Made by a program: the position numbers and the translations under genes. Of a stretch of 64,000 nt of DNA, positions 25,191 through 37,100 are shown in pieces. This stretch comes from Hyalella azteca (lineage: Eukaryota > Arthropoda > Malacostraca > Amphipoda > Hyalellidae), in assembly GCF_000764305.2 (NCBI RefSeq), contig NW_025937992.1, positions 530,358 to 594,357 on the forward strand, read 5' to 3'. Position 1 is the stretch's first letter. Each line of letters starts with the position of its first letter. The notes beneath the pieces were generated by a model, which was not told the origin of the DNA, made no database searches, and saw only the letters and a list, made by a program, of their open reading frames with translations.

Positions 25191-26461
25191 TGTGTTCTAA
25201 AAATAGTTTAAAATATAACGACTTTCTATTAATTTTTGAATGTGGCCCAAAAGATATTTCAATTATTAAATTCATACGCAGCTCTCGGGCGAATAATTTC
25301 TCGCAGAAATTTTTTCTAGGATGGTAATTCACCAGATCATTAAATTGCACCGTGCATTCACATCAAAATTTGGACGCTCATCATAAAAATAATGTGGTTT
25401 AGTCGAAGAATTGAAGCTCGAAACTAATTAAAATTCTGCGGGTTCCTGCGGCCCGTTGATCCGATAAATTAATTCAGTGAATTATTCATTTCTTTGACTT
25501 CCATAAAAACCGCTTCCCCAGAGGAAGCAAACGACCTGGAAGTATCTAGCTCGAAGCTATCGGCAGTTCAATGAAAACAATTTTGAAATTCAATAAACTG
25601 CACTGAGCACGGAGTAAATGTAGAGGTTCGAATTCATCTGACAAGCGTATAACTGAGGTTTGTTCTAATCCTTTTTTCGTTGTTATCATATATCAGAGGA
25701 TCTCAACATGTGATATGACATAGTAGAAGTGAAACGAGTTTATGAATTTCTGAAAATTTTACCATTTTTTTGATTGCAGTTTTTTGTATTTCAGTAAATT
25801 TGTTGGATTTCTCATCAAGATCTTACTCGAGCGAGATCTCAAAATTATGTTTTGCGGAAATTATGTGGATTGATAATGACTAAAATTTCCTACAAAACGT
25901 TCCGAAACTACTCCGTTGAATTTATATTCAATTATAAATTCTTCCTGTTGATAGCCTCCTGCCGTAAAAAAATACTAAATTTCTCTTAAATAAGCAAAAT
26001 GTATACAATAAACAAAAGAATTCGATGTATCTTTCATAGAGCCATCATTTTCCAACTCATAAGTTTTTCCACAAATATTATTACATAGGTTTGAATCTCA
26101 TTTTAAAAGTCATTAATTGAAAAACTAACACATACTCAAACGAAAACCCATTACACACCTGTTACGTGACATTCACGGTTACTACTCCCGCCATAGCGAG
26201 CACACTTTTCTTTTGTTGCGATAGTTTACGATTGCTAGACGCCGTACATTAAGGGAGGAAAAGCAGGTGTTATGCAAATACGCTCGACAGTTCGACCGCT
26301 CGCTCCCTTGCGACGCCTGCGCTCGTGAATCGTGCAGCAACATGTTGAAATGGCGGTGCTTTGCATACTGTATGCTGGACTGTATACTAACATTGCATGC
26401 ATGTTGTGTAGCATGCTGCCTATGCACACACTCTATAGCATGTTGGATAACCACATATACT
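25191..26461. other. stretch without a recognised gene
   Basis: AT-rich up to about 26170, then GC-richer. Overlapping open frames on both strands at 26180-26460 arise from the repeat-rich GCATGC/GTATGC sequence and are not credited. Confidence 0.55.
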
Positions 26462-26613
26462 GCACTGTATGCTGGCTATGCCCAGATAGTGTTCAGTATG
26501 CTGGCTATGCCCAGATACTGCACAGTATGCTAAATATGCCCACTTACTGTAAAATAAGTGAGCATAGCCAGCTATGGCCACTGCAGTATCAGGCTATGCC
26601 CAGATACTGCACG
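26462..26613. repeat. 29-bp tandem repeat with an inverted copy
   Basis: Three direct copies contain GTATGCTGGCTATGCCCAGA and TACTGCACA (anchors 26467, 26496, 26525). They are followed by an inverted GAGCATAGCCAGCTATGG piece (about 26561) and another direct GGCTATGCCCAGATACTGCA. Looser GTATGCTGG and GCATGC variants extend upstream to about 26350. Confidence 0.9.
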
Positions 26614-26902
26614 CAAGTTATCGTTTTGTCAGAGACAGAGTGAAATCTATCAAACGTTAATGTATGCAATTTACTTATTGGTCATGCTCAATATATTTCA
26701 TTTCACAGTCAATTCAATTCTGCCATGCACTCGTCTATATGCATTTAGATTGTCCGATCGGTTGACAGTAATTGTTGCCTTTGAAAATTCGCGAGAAACG
26801 AAGTGAAAAATTACTTACGCGTCCTCTGACGCCTACTTAATGATTTCTGCACTATATGATAACGTTCGCTCGAAAATTGTGACCATTGATAATAATTGTA
26901 TC

Positions 26903-27029
26903 AATTATTATTATTATTATAATTATTATTATTATTATTATTGTTATTATTATTATTATTATTGTTATTATTATTATTATAATTATTATTATCATTATTA
27001 TTACTATTATTAATATTAGTATTATTATA
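26903..27029. repeat. (ATT)n microsatellite
   Basis: About 125 bp of TTA/ATT triplets with scattered single-base interruptions. The long poly-Asn and poly-Ile frames predicted here are artefacts of the triplets. Confidence 0.95.
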
Positions 27030-27175
27030 GCCTGGTAAATCAGCGTAGCAGAATATAAGCCACACCCGCACCCGGGGCCCATAATCTGGTTGGGGCCAGC
27101 GGCGCACAACAGCGTTCCGTCATCAGCTCAGGCCGTAACACGCGGCATAATAATGGCCAGCGACGAAAGCATCTG
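27030..27175 (-). repeat. GC-rich block with (TAA)n tail, possible retroposon 3' end
   Basis: On the - strand a GC-rich tract (GGCCCCAACCAGATTATGGG, CCCGGGTGCGGGTGTGGC) runs directly into an approximately 125-bp (TAA/TAT)n tract. A unique GC-rich body followed by a simple-repeat tail is typical of truncated non-LTR retrotransposons and SINEs. Homology is unknown; a partial open frame exists but has no recognisable domain. Confidence 0.35.
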
Positions 27176-29374
27176 GTATATACTGCATGGTTTTATTACT
27201 CATGTTTTGGATTTTTTTTATTAGTCGAATTAGCATATCAGAAATTCAAATTTTGAGCATAGACATACCATGAAGACTGCTATGTCATTTAGACGTGAAA
27301 GCTGTTTATTTATGTGTGGCAACATACAATAAGCAGTTTTAATGCATATAAAAATAACAAGTGATCTATTTTGCCATTTGAACACATAATGAACGTTGTT
27401 CCAGCATATGTGCACACAACATAGTTAAAGATCATGAGAACATACGCTTCTGGTTTGAGATTATTATTTTCTAAAGAAGTATCATCCTGTCAACAGTAGT
27501 AAAATTGAATTCGTTTTTTATATGAAATAATTTTTACTTGCACTACGCCTATATAAGGCTAATTTTAGACAAAAGATAGATCCTTCTTTACTGAGATTTT
27601 TTTTGCAATTGAAGCGACTTAGGAAAAAATGTCGATTTGTAATACCTTTTGGCGTATCACAGCTAATCCAATAACAATAATAACATCACATCTATTTTAT
27701 CCCACAACTTACGGGAAATTGCTTATTTTGCAGCACAATAGAATCCTGACAATGCAATTTGGTCTGTGTTTGCCTGACGTCGGCTTGATGATGTCATTAG
27801 AGAGTTGGGACTATGTGGGAAATGACCATTGATAATATTATGAATAAAAAGGGTGTCCGTGCTGCGTATACTCGAGGTCGAAGAGTCAACTTATTCTGGG
27901 CTCAGGATATGATGAGTATTGAAATACTGATGATAGTAATCTCTGTGTTGCAGGGAAGGACTGATAAATATATCAATAATATTTTATTATTTAAAAATTA
28001 ATATTATAATAATAAAATATTATCATTTTGAGTAATATTTACATTATAAATAATACTCAAAAATATTATTACATTGGATGAACTGTTGAATCGTTATGAT
28101 TACATCCATTTCAGTTCATTAATTTAGAAATATAATCCGCAAAATAAATTCCAATCAATTTGTTTATGCCAATATATTACCAGCCTCGCATAGGACTAAA
28201 ATTAACTCCATAATTGCGATGAAATTTAGCCTGAGACTAAAAGATTTAATAACAGAAAGAGGGAGGCTAAAATTTCAGCATAATTCCAAGTACAAATATT
28301 CTCCCTAAACAATTATTGCTTCGGATTAGTTACATGTGTTAATTTAATTGAATGATTTCGAAAAAATTTTTACAGAAACTAATAAGGTTGCCATCGTTAC
28401 TAGGTATTTAGGTATTTATAGGTATTTAGGTATTTATTTATATAGGTATTTTGCTTTTAGTCAGATGATCTTACTTGACGGTAAAGTTACAACCGATTTC
28501 ATTTCAACTTATAAGCTACTCATAATCAAGATCATTATGGATATGGTGAACACATGAGTTCAAAACCATTCAAAAAGTTCGTTGAAGACGTGGGTTGTCA
28601 TTTCCACTAACAAAGGGAATTGATGATTTAATTGATTATCGATATAACACTTTTATAAATCACACGTCGCAATATTTTGATTACAATTCAATTTCTATCA
28701 CTAGATACTAATGCCAATTAAGGCGACATCATGCAGCTATTGTAACAGTTGATAGCTGTTATCGTATTGAATACTTTTTTCATTATTCACATTTCATTAT
28801 TATCATCAGTTACAGTAAGTTCTAATGGTTGTCATTTTACGAATTTCCGACTAAAAATTACAAGACAGCCTTAGCTATGTATCTCATATTATTACAATTA
28901 AAAAGAAATCAGGACTTTCATCAGAAATTGCGTCCAATTCATGAAATCATGGCAGAATAAATCGATCTAATATAAGGTGAATGTAATTTTATGATTGCTG
29001 AATGTCCGGCAGAAGCGGCATCCGTTAGCTGCATTCAACATTTCTGCTCGCCATTAATGCAGTCCCATCATTTCTCTCGCATCTTTTATTCATGTCGGTG
29101 AAATGGTTAAATGACAAGTCGGTCAATGATTTTGTAACCTGCACTATAAAGTCGTGAAATTCTAAATAAGGAGAGAATAATTTTTATAATTAGATACGGC
29201 AGGAGGAAAATTTTTAAGCAAAGCAGTCGAAAAGATAGACAGCAAATTTAATTATTCACGAACCAACCGATATTTCATAAATTAAAAAAATTTACGCTAA
29301 GGCCCAGTGATAAATAATTGTACAGATTTATCACCATAAGCGAAATCTTTAAAATAATTTTTTTTGCAATGTTG
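27176..29374. other. stretch without a recognised gene
   Basis: AT-rich. An AT-rich foldback region lies at about 27970-28070 (TTGAGTAATATTT against AAATAATACTCAA). The open frames of 60-69 codons here have no recognisable domain. Confidence 0.6.
28395..28455. repeat. TAGGTATTTA short tandem repeat
   Basis: Five or six units of TAGGTATTTA/TAGGTATT in 60 bp, partly merged. Confidence 0.85.
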
Positions 29375-29505
29375 TGCAGTGACACCGCACCATCTGTCCC
29401 TGGAGACTCGATTTGCGTTGACCGCATCCACTTAATCTTGACAGCATCGATAACTCGCAGCCAACGGCACGGCGGGTCTGACGCACGGAAACTTCCTTGA
29501 AGTAA
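29375..29505. other. GC-rich island, possible exon or repeat remnant
   Basis: About 130 nt of clearly higher GC in AT-rich DNA. The + strand is open from 29318 and ends RHGGSDARKLP. The - strand is also open, with CRWLRVIDAVKIKWMRSTQ. No splice sites are convincing and no family is recognised, so strand and coding status are undecided. Confidence 0.2.
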
Positions 29506-30564
29506 ATGTTCGCTTCACGACTCAATTTTCACTAGAATTAACAATAAAATGAACGATAACGGATTAATAGCAACGTAATGGTATCATTTGACTTCAAGAT
29601 TGTAGTCCACAAACATTTTCCTGCCAGAAGGCTGCTGCAGTATGGCCCAAAATTGAAGCGCTTGTCACGTAAAGTGGAAATTTATACACTAACTTGCCAA
29701 GGCTCTTGTTCATGAAGGATATCCTTACTGAACAGGATTGTCAAAAATCAATGCTAGCACAACGTAAAATTGTGATTTGTATTAAAAAATGTTTGCGTCT
29801 ACAGGTTTTAATAAAATTTCTAGAATGGGATTGGGATGGTTTTGAAAACAATGTTTTTCATTGCATATTGAAATTCATTAAAAAATTTTCCTCAATAATG
29901 TCTCGCTCTACATATTTTCACTTACCGGAGTATATTAAAAATATATGACATTAAATTTATTGCTACTGGATGCACCTGAATTTAACAACTTCTAGAACCC
30001 GAAAACATCGGTTCGATCGATGCCGTTATAAATTACTTCCTTGATGCCATGAAGCTTCATGTCCAACATAACAGTGTGTTACAACACTTCATATTCTCCA
30101 ACAACCCCACGGTCGATTTTCTCGTGCATAATCCCTCTTATGTTTGCTGACAACCCAGCGTTCATTTATAATGCAGTACTCCCATAAACACATCGATCAT
30201 CAGAGTCCCTTTATATGATGCCTTAAAAGCCCCAAAGAATGTTTTTTTCGAATTATTCACTTAAAAAAAGTTTGCCACACATTTCACATTTACCGCACTC
30301 CGTTTATTTTCTCAACACTCTTGGGCAAAAACAAAAATTGTTTCAAGTCAAGATAGTTCAAATTTTTATACCAAACATACGCTTCGCAGTTGCGTATGTT
30401 TGCATCCTGGACACAGAACACACGATTGTATAATTCTTCTTGTGCGTGTGAAAGTTCAAATGTTAAGGCGAATTTATAAGTTATTCGAAGGCGAATAATA
30501 GCTTGTAGAATTTATTTACGAAAACATTGAATGATGATTACAGAGTTTAGCCTGAACAGGAATA

Positions 30565-30700
30565 CAAAAATTAGATCAGTACTCACTGCAGTGAGTGTCA
30601 GAGAGCGCATTTTCTCTGTCACGTGAAGTCACGGACGGACGGACAGATATGACGAGCACAATAGCGTTTTTTTCCATAAATGAGAAAAAGCTCTAAAAAT
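30565..30700 (-). repeat. dispersed element with internal GTCCGTCC repeats, copy 2 (inverted)
   Basis: The reverse complement carries the shared beginning (AGCTTTTTCTCATTTATGG), a short GTCCGTCCGTCC run, GTGACTTCACGT, GAGAAAATGCGCTCTC and the CACTCACTGCAGTGAGTACT palindrome. It lies about 1 kb upstream of the EF-hand start codon, in opposite orientation. Confidence 0.85.
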
Positions 30701-31712
30701 CCTATTTGAAGATCAACGGAAACATAAACGTTTAGCAGGTTATTCGTGCTGATGTAGCATAGTCATCCTAAATGCCAATACGAGATTATATGATGTTGAA
30801 CAATATGTTGAACTCAACACCTAATGTTTCTGTCCGTCATTATGGAAGTATACATTAGCGTCCAATTGGCAGTCAAATTTTGAATAGAACATTTACTGGT
30901 ATTTTCTTCCTAAAATAAGTTTATATTTTTTGTTAAGGCTACATGAGGCTAAATGTTGATTCACTGCTAGGAGTACAACATTAAACGATTTTCTTCATAC
31001 CCATTAATGAGTTATGCTGGTGGATAAATATTTTACGTATGTACATGTTCACCAATTTTTTTCAGGTAAAAGCAATTTTACAGGGAGTTTGGATTGACTT
31101 TCATTGACTGTTAATAAATTTGTTTTGAATTTCAATCAAATTTGGTATTTCCTAGACATGTTAGGACAGTGTATAACATTGATTCAGTGATTCAAATGAA
31201 AATATCTTTATATCTGAGTGAAGATCAATTTTTATGATGATGTTGGAGCCGCCATGTCTCAGAGGGGCAGGCCACACGAAAAGAAAATTGTAGAATGTAG
31301 ATAAAAAGTTTTAAATAAAATGAACTAGATTCGAAGCCTGAAGAATCTTATAAGTGCTCGCAAATTGAAGAAGTAAATTGAAAAACTCGCGATTTTTCCT
31401 GAACTCATTAAAAAATTTAAAGAAGAGTGAGTGTTCAATCCTCGACAGTGGTTGAAGTACAACAAAGTGTATTTAAAGAATCTTCAATTTCCCAGATTTT
31501 CTTTTCGCACACTTCCCATTTATTATTAGTTTGCATATTGTTTTCATTTTCAATAAGTGGTTTTACTACTTTGATCCCGCGGTTAATTGTGTATGACTTA
31601 TCAGAATTTTCTAACAGTTAAAAACAGTTAGACATTTTTTAATAAAAAATAATTTACTATACCTTTTAATTATATTATCATTCTTTGTTGAATTTACGAA
31701 AATTTGGCCGCG
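30701..31712 (+). other. presumed 5' flank or 5' UTR of the EF-hand gene
   Basis: AT-rich until about 31700. I cannot place a TATA box or initiator with confidence. A non-coding first exon further upstream is possible. The nearest notable element is the inverted dispersed repeat at 30565-30700. Confidence 0.4.
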
Positions 31713-32244
31713 ATGTCGCAGTCTCGAAAAGGCGGCGGCCGAGATTCATCTCGCAGCCGCACCTCCCGCGACTCGTACCAGGGACTGGACAGCCCACACG
31801 CTGCCTCCACAGGCCACAGCACCCCGTCCAACGCCAGCAGCAGCGCCAGCTCCGACTCCAACACTCCAACTTTACAACTCAACTCGCCTTTTTCCCCCGT
31901 GTCACATTCCAGTCACCAATCTGGGTGCATTTCCACCACGTACAACCCATTCAACAACATGTCAGGGACCAACCCGCATCATCACGGCAGTCAGAGCGTG
32001 GGTAACTCACCCATGACAGGCAATAGAATCGTTAAAACTTGGCGCCAGATGGGTGGTAAAACCAAGTCTAAGACCCGCGATATTTTGAAGCGTTGGCAGA
32101 CCATGAATAACGGCCAGGCTTCTGAAGACTCTCTGGCAGGAGGTGATGACTTGAGTGACGTCACGGAACCTGGGGATGGAGGCGGCCATTGCCCAGGAGC
32201 TGGAGACTCATGCAAGAAGAACTCTTGGAGCGTCCATGTCTGGA
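31713..32244 (+). CDS. EF-hand gene, coding exon 1 (residues 1-177 plus first base of 178)
   Basis: The start is ATG at 31713. An in-frame TGA lies at 31689-31691, and no AG dinucleotide that could serve as a splice acceptor lies between it and the ATG, so no earlier start is possible on this exon. The -3 base is G. GC content rises sharply at this exon compared with its surroundings. The exon encodes a disordered Ser-rich tail (SRSRTSRDS near residues 13-21, a Ser run at 42-49, His89-91), then a basic stretch with KTWRQ (108-112) and ILKRWQTM (124-131), then an acidic Gly-rich part (138-165). It ends in WSVHVW at a GTGAGT donor (32245), in phase 1. Some of these coding bases are also open on the - strand; that is a composition shadow. 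An untranslated 5' exon may lie further upstream and cannot be seen. Confidence 0.88.
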
Positions 32245-34062
32245 GTGAGTACTTTGCATGGTTAAATTTTAGGGATATTTCTTATACAGGAAATTTAATA
32301 CTGAATACAAAAATGACTATTCTACACAATTTAATAAAGCATAAAGAATGAGTAATTAAATATTTAATACAGGATGGATATCTGATGCAGCGCAGTGTTC
32401 CGCCACTTAGCACTGATTTTGCTGCGTAACACTTTCAGCAGCATTACACTACACTAGTACATAATTGAATTTAGTGAAACAAAACTTAATCTATTTACTC
32501 AATGGCTCGAACTTTTACAGCCCCACTGCATGCAAGCAAGCTTACACGAGTCTGTTAACGTAATTGGTTTGATTGACAGGCCAGCTGTGTTAATCGCGCC
32601 TATGACATATAAAATCAATTATGGATGGAAGGATTTGAAGTTAAAAGTATTCTAAAAATCACCCTGGATAGTGATAGAGGCTGAACAAAACGTTGGGAAA
32701 AGTTTTTAAAAACTGTAATTACATTTAAAAACCAATAGTTTAGATGCATCTATGAGTCCATAATCTTCTACATAGTCATATGTACATACTTACATATATA
32801 CCATTCAAATACAAATAGATTAGGTATCTTTCCAATTTTATTCTAACTGTAGCCATTTTTTTAGAACGATATCTTTTGCATTTAGGTAGCATTTTCTTGT
32901 ATTCCAAAATCTACGTATAAATCTACTTAGAAGGACCGTTGCAATAACAACAAAAAAAAATTCAGTAGAGGATCTCTACATTAAATCTAGGCAAGTGTAA
33001 CCATGTACTTTCTGAGAACCAAAACGTCTCGAATTTTGAAACCAATTCCCTTTTTGATATCTTGCAATGATTTGAAAATGATTTACCGAGGGCAAATTAT
33101 TACATGAATATTTTTAAATGATCACAGCTAGCATTTCTGCAATATTGACTTCTGGAACTTCTAAAGCATGGCTAAAAATTATCCGCTGCTCACAGAGCGT
33201 CCATCGTTTGGGATGGAACCATAAAAATGCAGTTTTTTGCTGGTGGTTTTTCTTCAAAGCGCCGGGAAAAGTCGACTTGTAATTGACGAGTTTCAGGGGC
33301 CAATGCTGGCAGAGGGAACTAGGAACACATCTTTTTAGGGGTGACTAAATTGATTTTTGTTGACATTGTTTTTTGGCTTGCCTCAATACTTCATATGGCC
33401 TTATTCAAGAGCTTGAGCTCGGTTTATCAAACCAAGTATCAAATGTGCAGGCATTTAGCAATATCATATTGATCAGTGACATCCTGTACTTCACATGTTA
33501 ATATCTCTCATGTTCAAATGTTTCTATATGCACCTGTCAATCATGAAGACAACGCTGTGGTGCCCTAGGGTGTAGAATATGGTTTTATCAGCAGAATCAT
33601 GGATGAAGCTTTTTATCTTAATCTTGCTCAAATTAATCAACCAAGTCTTCTTTTAATTACATTACTCCATGAATGCTCGGTGTCAAAAGTAATTTTCGAC
33701 CATAATGTTGAAACGAATTATTTTTCTGATATAATAAAGTACCTTCGTCAATTTTTAACCTCATTGTTCAACTTAAATAACTTTTATTCACAATTGGGTC
33801 TCGAATTGCGATGTCGAATTTTTTTCTGTTGTCATGTACATTACGATTATGGACTGTCCCTAATCTCATTCCAGGTTACTGGCCAAATGCGAATAAAAAG
33901 TGCGTGTAGGCGATCAAGCTGATGTTGGCTTTAAATTGGTCGATTTATGCATGTATAAACTTTACTTTGATTTCCGGCAATCCGGCAACTTGTAACGTGC
34001 CCTCGAAGTTCGATATGAACGAGACGCCACGACAATCTCTTCGTGGAGTAATAATAATAATA

Positions 34063-34108
<46 letters not shown>

Positions 34109-37100
34109 TCTACCGCTTGTCAAGTTCGGGAACAGAACTAAGACGATGACCTGATTATTTGATGTCATAAAAACACGTGTTTTATACATGTGTTATAAAT
34201 AAGTAATATATATAATACATCGTGGTTTATTAAATGCATAATAATGAATTAATTAACTATTGAGGGAAATATCGTTCATGGAAAACTAACTGACGCACAG
34301 ATATTTGAATGAGCAAGAATAAGACGAAATAAAATTTTTAATGTATATAAAGTTGATTAGAAGCGATGAATTATGTCAAATAGAAAATTCTACCTACAGA
34401 TTCAAGAAATAAAAAATATTTTACTCTAGCATTAGTAAACCTCAAGCAAGAATATATTATCAAACCCGCCCAAAAAGAATATAAGAATGATTTAGAAATA
34501 TTCATTGGGAAAAGTGGATCAGCATATTTTGAGTCGGAGAACATTACTTTATCGATACGTCGACCTACAGATGAATCTGCCGACGCATCAATTCAAATCA
34601 ACAAATACGTAGCAACAGATGGTAAACAACATTAGAATGAGACTGATGAATTAATACTTATACGATTCTGAAGGATATAATCATACAAAAGTGTGAGCGC
34701 GTAAGCTCAATAGCAATAACCTGAAATTTTTAAACTAGGCTTAATTATACAGCATTGCATACGAAAACGAACGCAGCATAGCATAAAGAAAACACAGCAT
34801 GGCCGAAAAGTAACACAGAATGCAGGAAAAGTAAAACAGCATGACAGAAAAAGTAAAACAGCAAGTATATAGTATAAGAAAAAACAGCATGGCAGACAAA
34901 GCAACACGGCAAGTATAATGTATAAGAAAACACAGCATGGCAGAAAAAGTAAAACAGCATGCAAAAAAGGTAACACATCAAGTATAAAGTATAAGAAAAC
35001 ACAGCATGGCAAGTAAAACAACACAAAAAGTATAAAGTACAAGAAAACACAGCATGGCAAGTAAAGTAACACAGCAAGTATAATGTACAAGAGAACATAG
35101 ACTGGCGTATACACATTATACAAGCAAACAAAGCCTGGCATAATGAGCCGACGACTCAAGGAGCTGTCGAAGTTTCAGCCGCATTACAAGTTTGCCATTA
35201 TAGGATCCGGTGACATTATAGGATCCGGAGGGCGCCCTGCAGGTTGCACTGCTACTGTGAACTCTAATTCGATAAAAAACATTAGCCTCATGGCCATCTC
35301 GATATGAGTTTCACGCTGCAACATCCCACGTGTTTCATTCAAGATGAAACTGTCAAAAATTTTTGCAGTTTCCAACCAGAGCCAATAAGCAAAAGTAAAC
35401 AGCTCTCTATTTAACTACATTTTTGACAAAACCCTAGCGAAGGTCGTGCATCAACCCAGAGTGTGTTGCAAGACTCTACATGCCACTAAGTGTCGCCTAA
35501 TCTTACAGGAAGGGCTGCCTGACACGGACAGCCATTTAGAGAGCTCACCAGCTGAGCATGGAAATGAGATGCAGTCAATAATCTCTTAATTCCAGAATGA
35601 TTAATCAGGCACAAAGACCGCTGGAAATACAAATGAACTTCCGGTAAATAGTGATTTTAGGCTTTGGGTTGAAATTCCCTTATCCATATAAGCCCTAACC
35701 TAAAGTTAATTATAATTTTTTAAGCTATACTGTAATTGTTTTCATCGGGAATCATTGGAGAAGCTAGCTTCCCGATTGCATGCTCGACGTTTAAACATGG
35801 CCATACCAAGAAATTTGTCATAAAGAATTTAATCAATCGTAAAATTTCTGCCGCATAATAGATAACGCCATATCACTAACCTTCAATATAGATGAATCTG
35901 GAACCCTCGCTGAGCATGAACTTGAAAGACCTAGTAGTGTATTTGGACAGGATGCCATAGTGCTTCTATGTAGTCCTCCGCGTGCAACAAAATCCAGTCC
36001 AGTTGTTATTGCTTGCTGGGCCATCCAAGTGAGCTCTCTGTGCTCTGCGAGACTGCCTGGGGGCTGTATAGACGTCGCTATATTACATGTTGATTGCAAG
36101 GACGCTACATGAGTGCTATGATGATTGCTATATGACGACTGTGACATTCGGTGAGTGCTGTTGCTTCTAGTGCTACACGCGCATGCTGGGACGAGAGTTA
36201 TTTCACTTGTGCAGTTTCTGCTAGTGCTTAGCTCAACATGGGTTGTGAGGGGGGTTATATCACTAGTGCAGCTACTGATAGGGCTAAACACGAGTATTGT
36301 TAGGGGAGTTATTTCACTAGTGCAGCTACTGATAGTGCTTAACACGCGTATTGTGAGGAGGTTATATCACTAGTGCAGCTCCTGATAGTGCTTAACACGC
36401 GTGTTATGAGGGGAGTTATATCACTAGTGCAGCTACTGTCAGTGCTTAACACGATATCAAAATGGCCAGCACTGTTGCTAACTTCGCGTCATGTGCTGCA
36501 ATTGACATACTATTGTAATAGTGTGTGAATTAGTCTGTTGCAATAGACAACAGACTATTTTTCCAATTGTTCATTTTTCCACCAGTATTTTTCTGGGAAA
36601 GCAAATACCATTAGTTTCGACGAGATCGGTCATTATTTTTGGTTACACTATTTCTCTAGTTGCGTATGCTCACAATTACAGTATATCCGCACGTTAAGTT
36701 AAAAAATTTTCATTTGCTCACCCGGAAATAAATAGAAACGTACAGAAATTTTTTTGTCTGCATGGAATGTTGGAGTTAATTAGTCGTAGTAATTTCATTC
36801 AGTCAACTTTAATTCTATTGAAATTTTTTATTTCTAAATAAACTAATTGTATGCTCTGAGGAGAGCGCTATTATTTTTAATTCGATTAGATTAAAACGCA
36901 TGGAGCCGAAAAAGCCAGCGCTTACATTAAAACTCTTTTCGGTTTACAAATTTTCTTTGTGAAGGTCGTAAAATTGTAGCAAGGTCATTGATTGGAATTG
37001 ACTTAAGCTTACTTCTTCGTAGCTTATACAAAAAGTCGTTTTATAAATTAAATTAATTTGCGAAAAACTAATAGTTATCACTTCAATTATTGAACAACTA

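Noticed and set aside
25620..25650. GGTTCGAATTC resembling a tRNA B box
   Set aside because: Flanking bases do not pair into a T-arm and no A box or acceptor stem is present.
26852..27109. Poly-Ile / poly-Asn frames
   Set aside because: Translation of the (ATT)n microsatellite.
31678..31882. Two - strand open frames of about 62 codons over exon 1
   Set aside because: They lie antisense to the well-supported exon 1 and arise from its GC-rich Ser/Arg codons.
31991..32215. - strand open frames over the end of exon 1
   Set aside because: Antisense shadows of coding sequence; no start context, no splice sites.
34707..35159. 150-, 128- and 65-codon - strand frames rich in Phe, Leu, Tyr and Cys
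   Set aside because: They run along the 23/46-bp tandem array and simply reflect repeat units without stops; they look like membrane segments only because of T-rich units.
35833..36345. 170-codon - strand frame
   Set aside because: Half of it is the 53-57-bp minisatellite; the remainder has no recognisable domain or splice signals.
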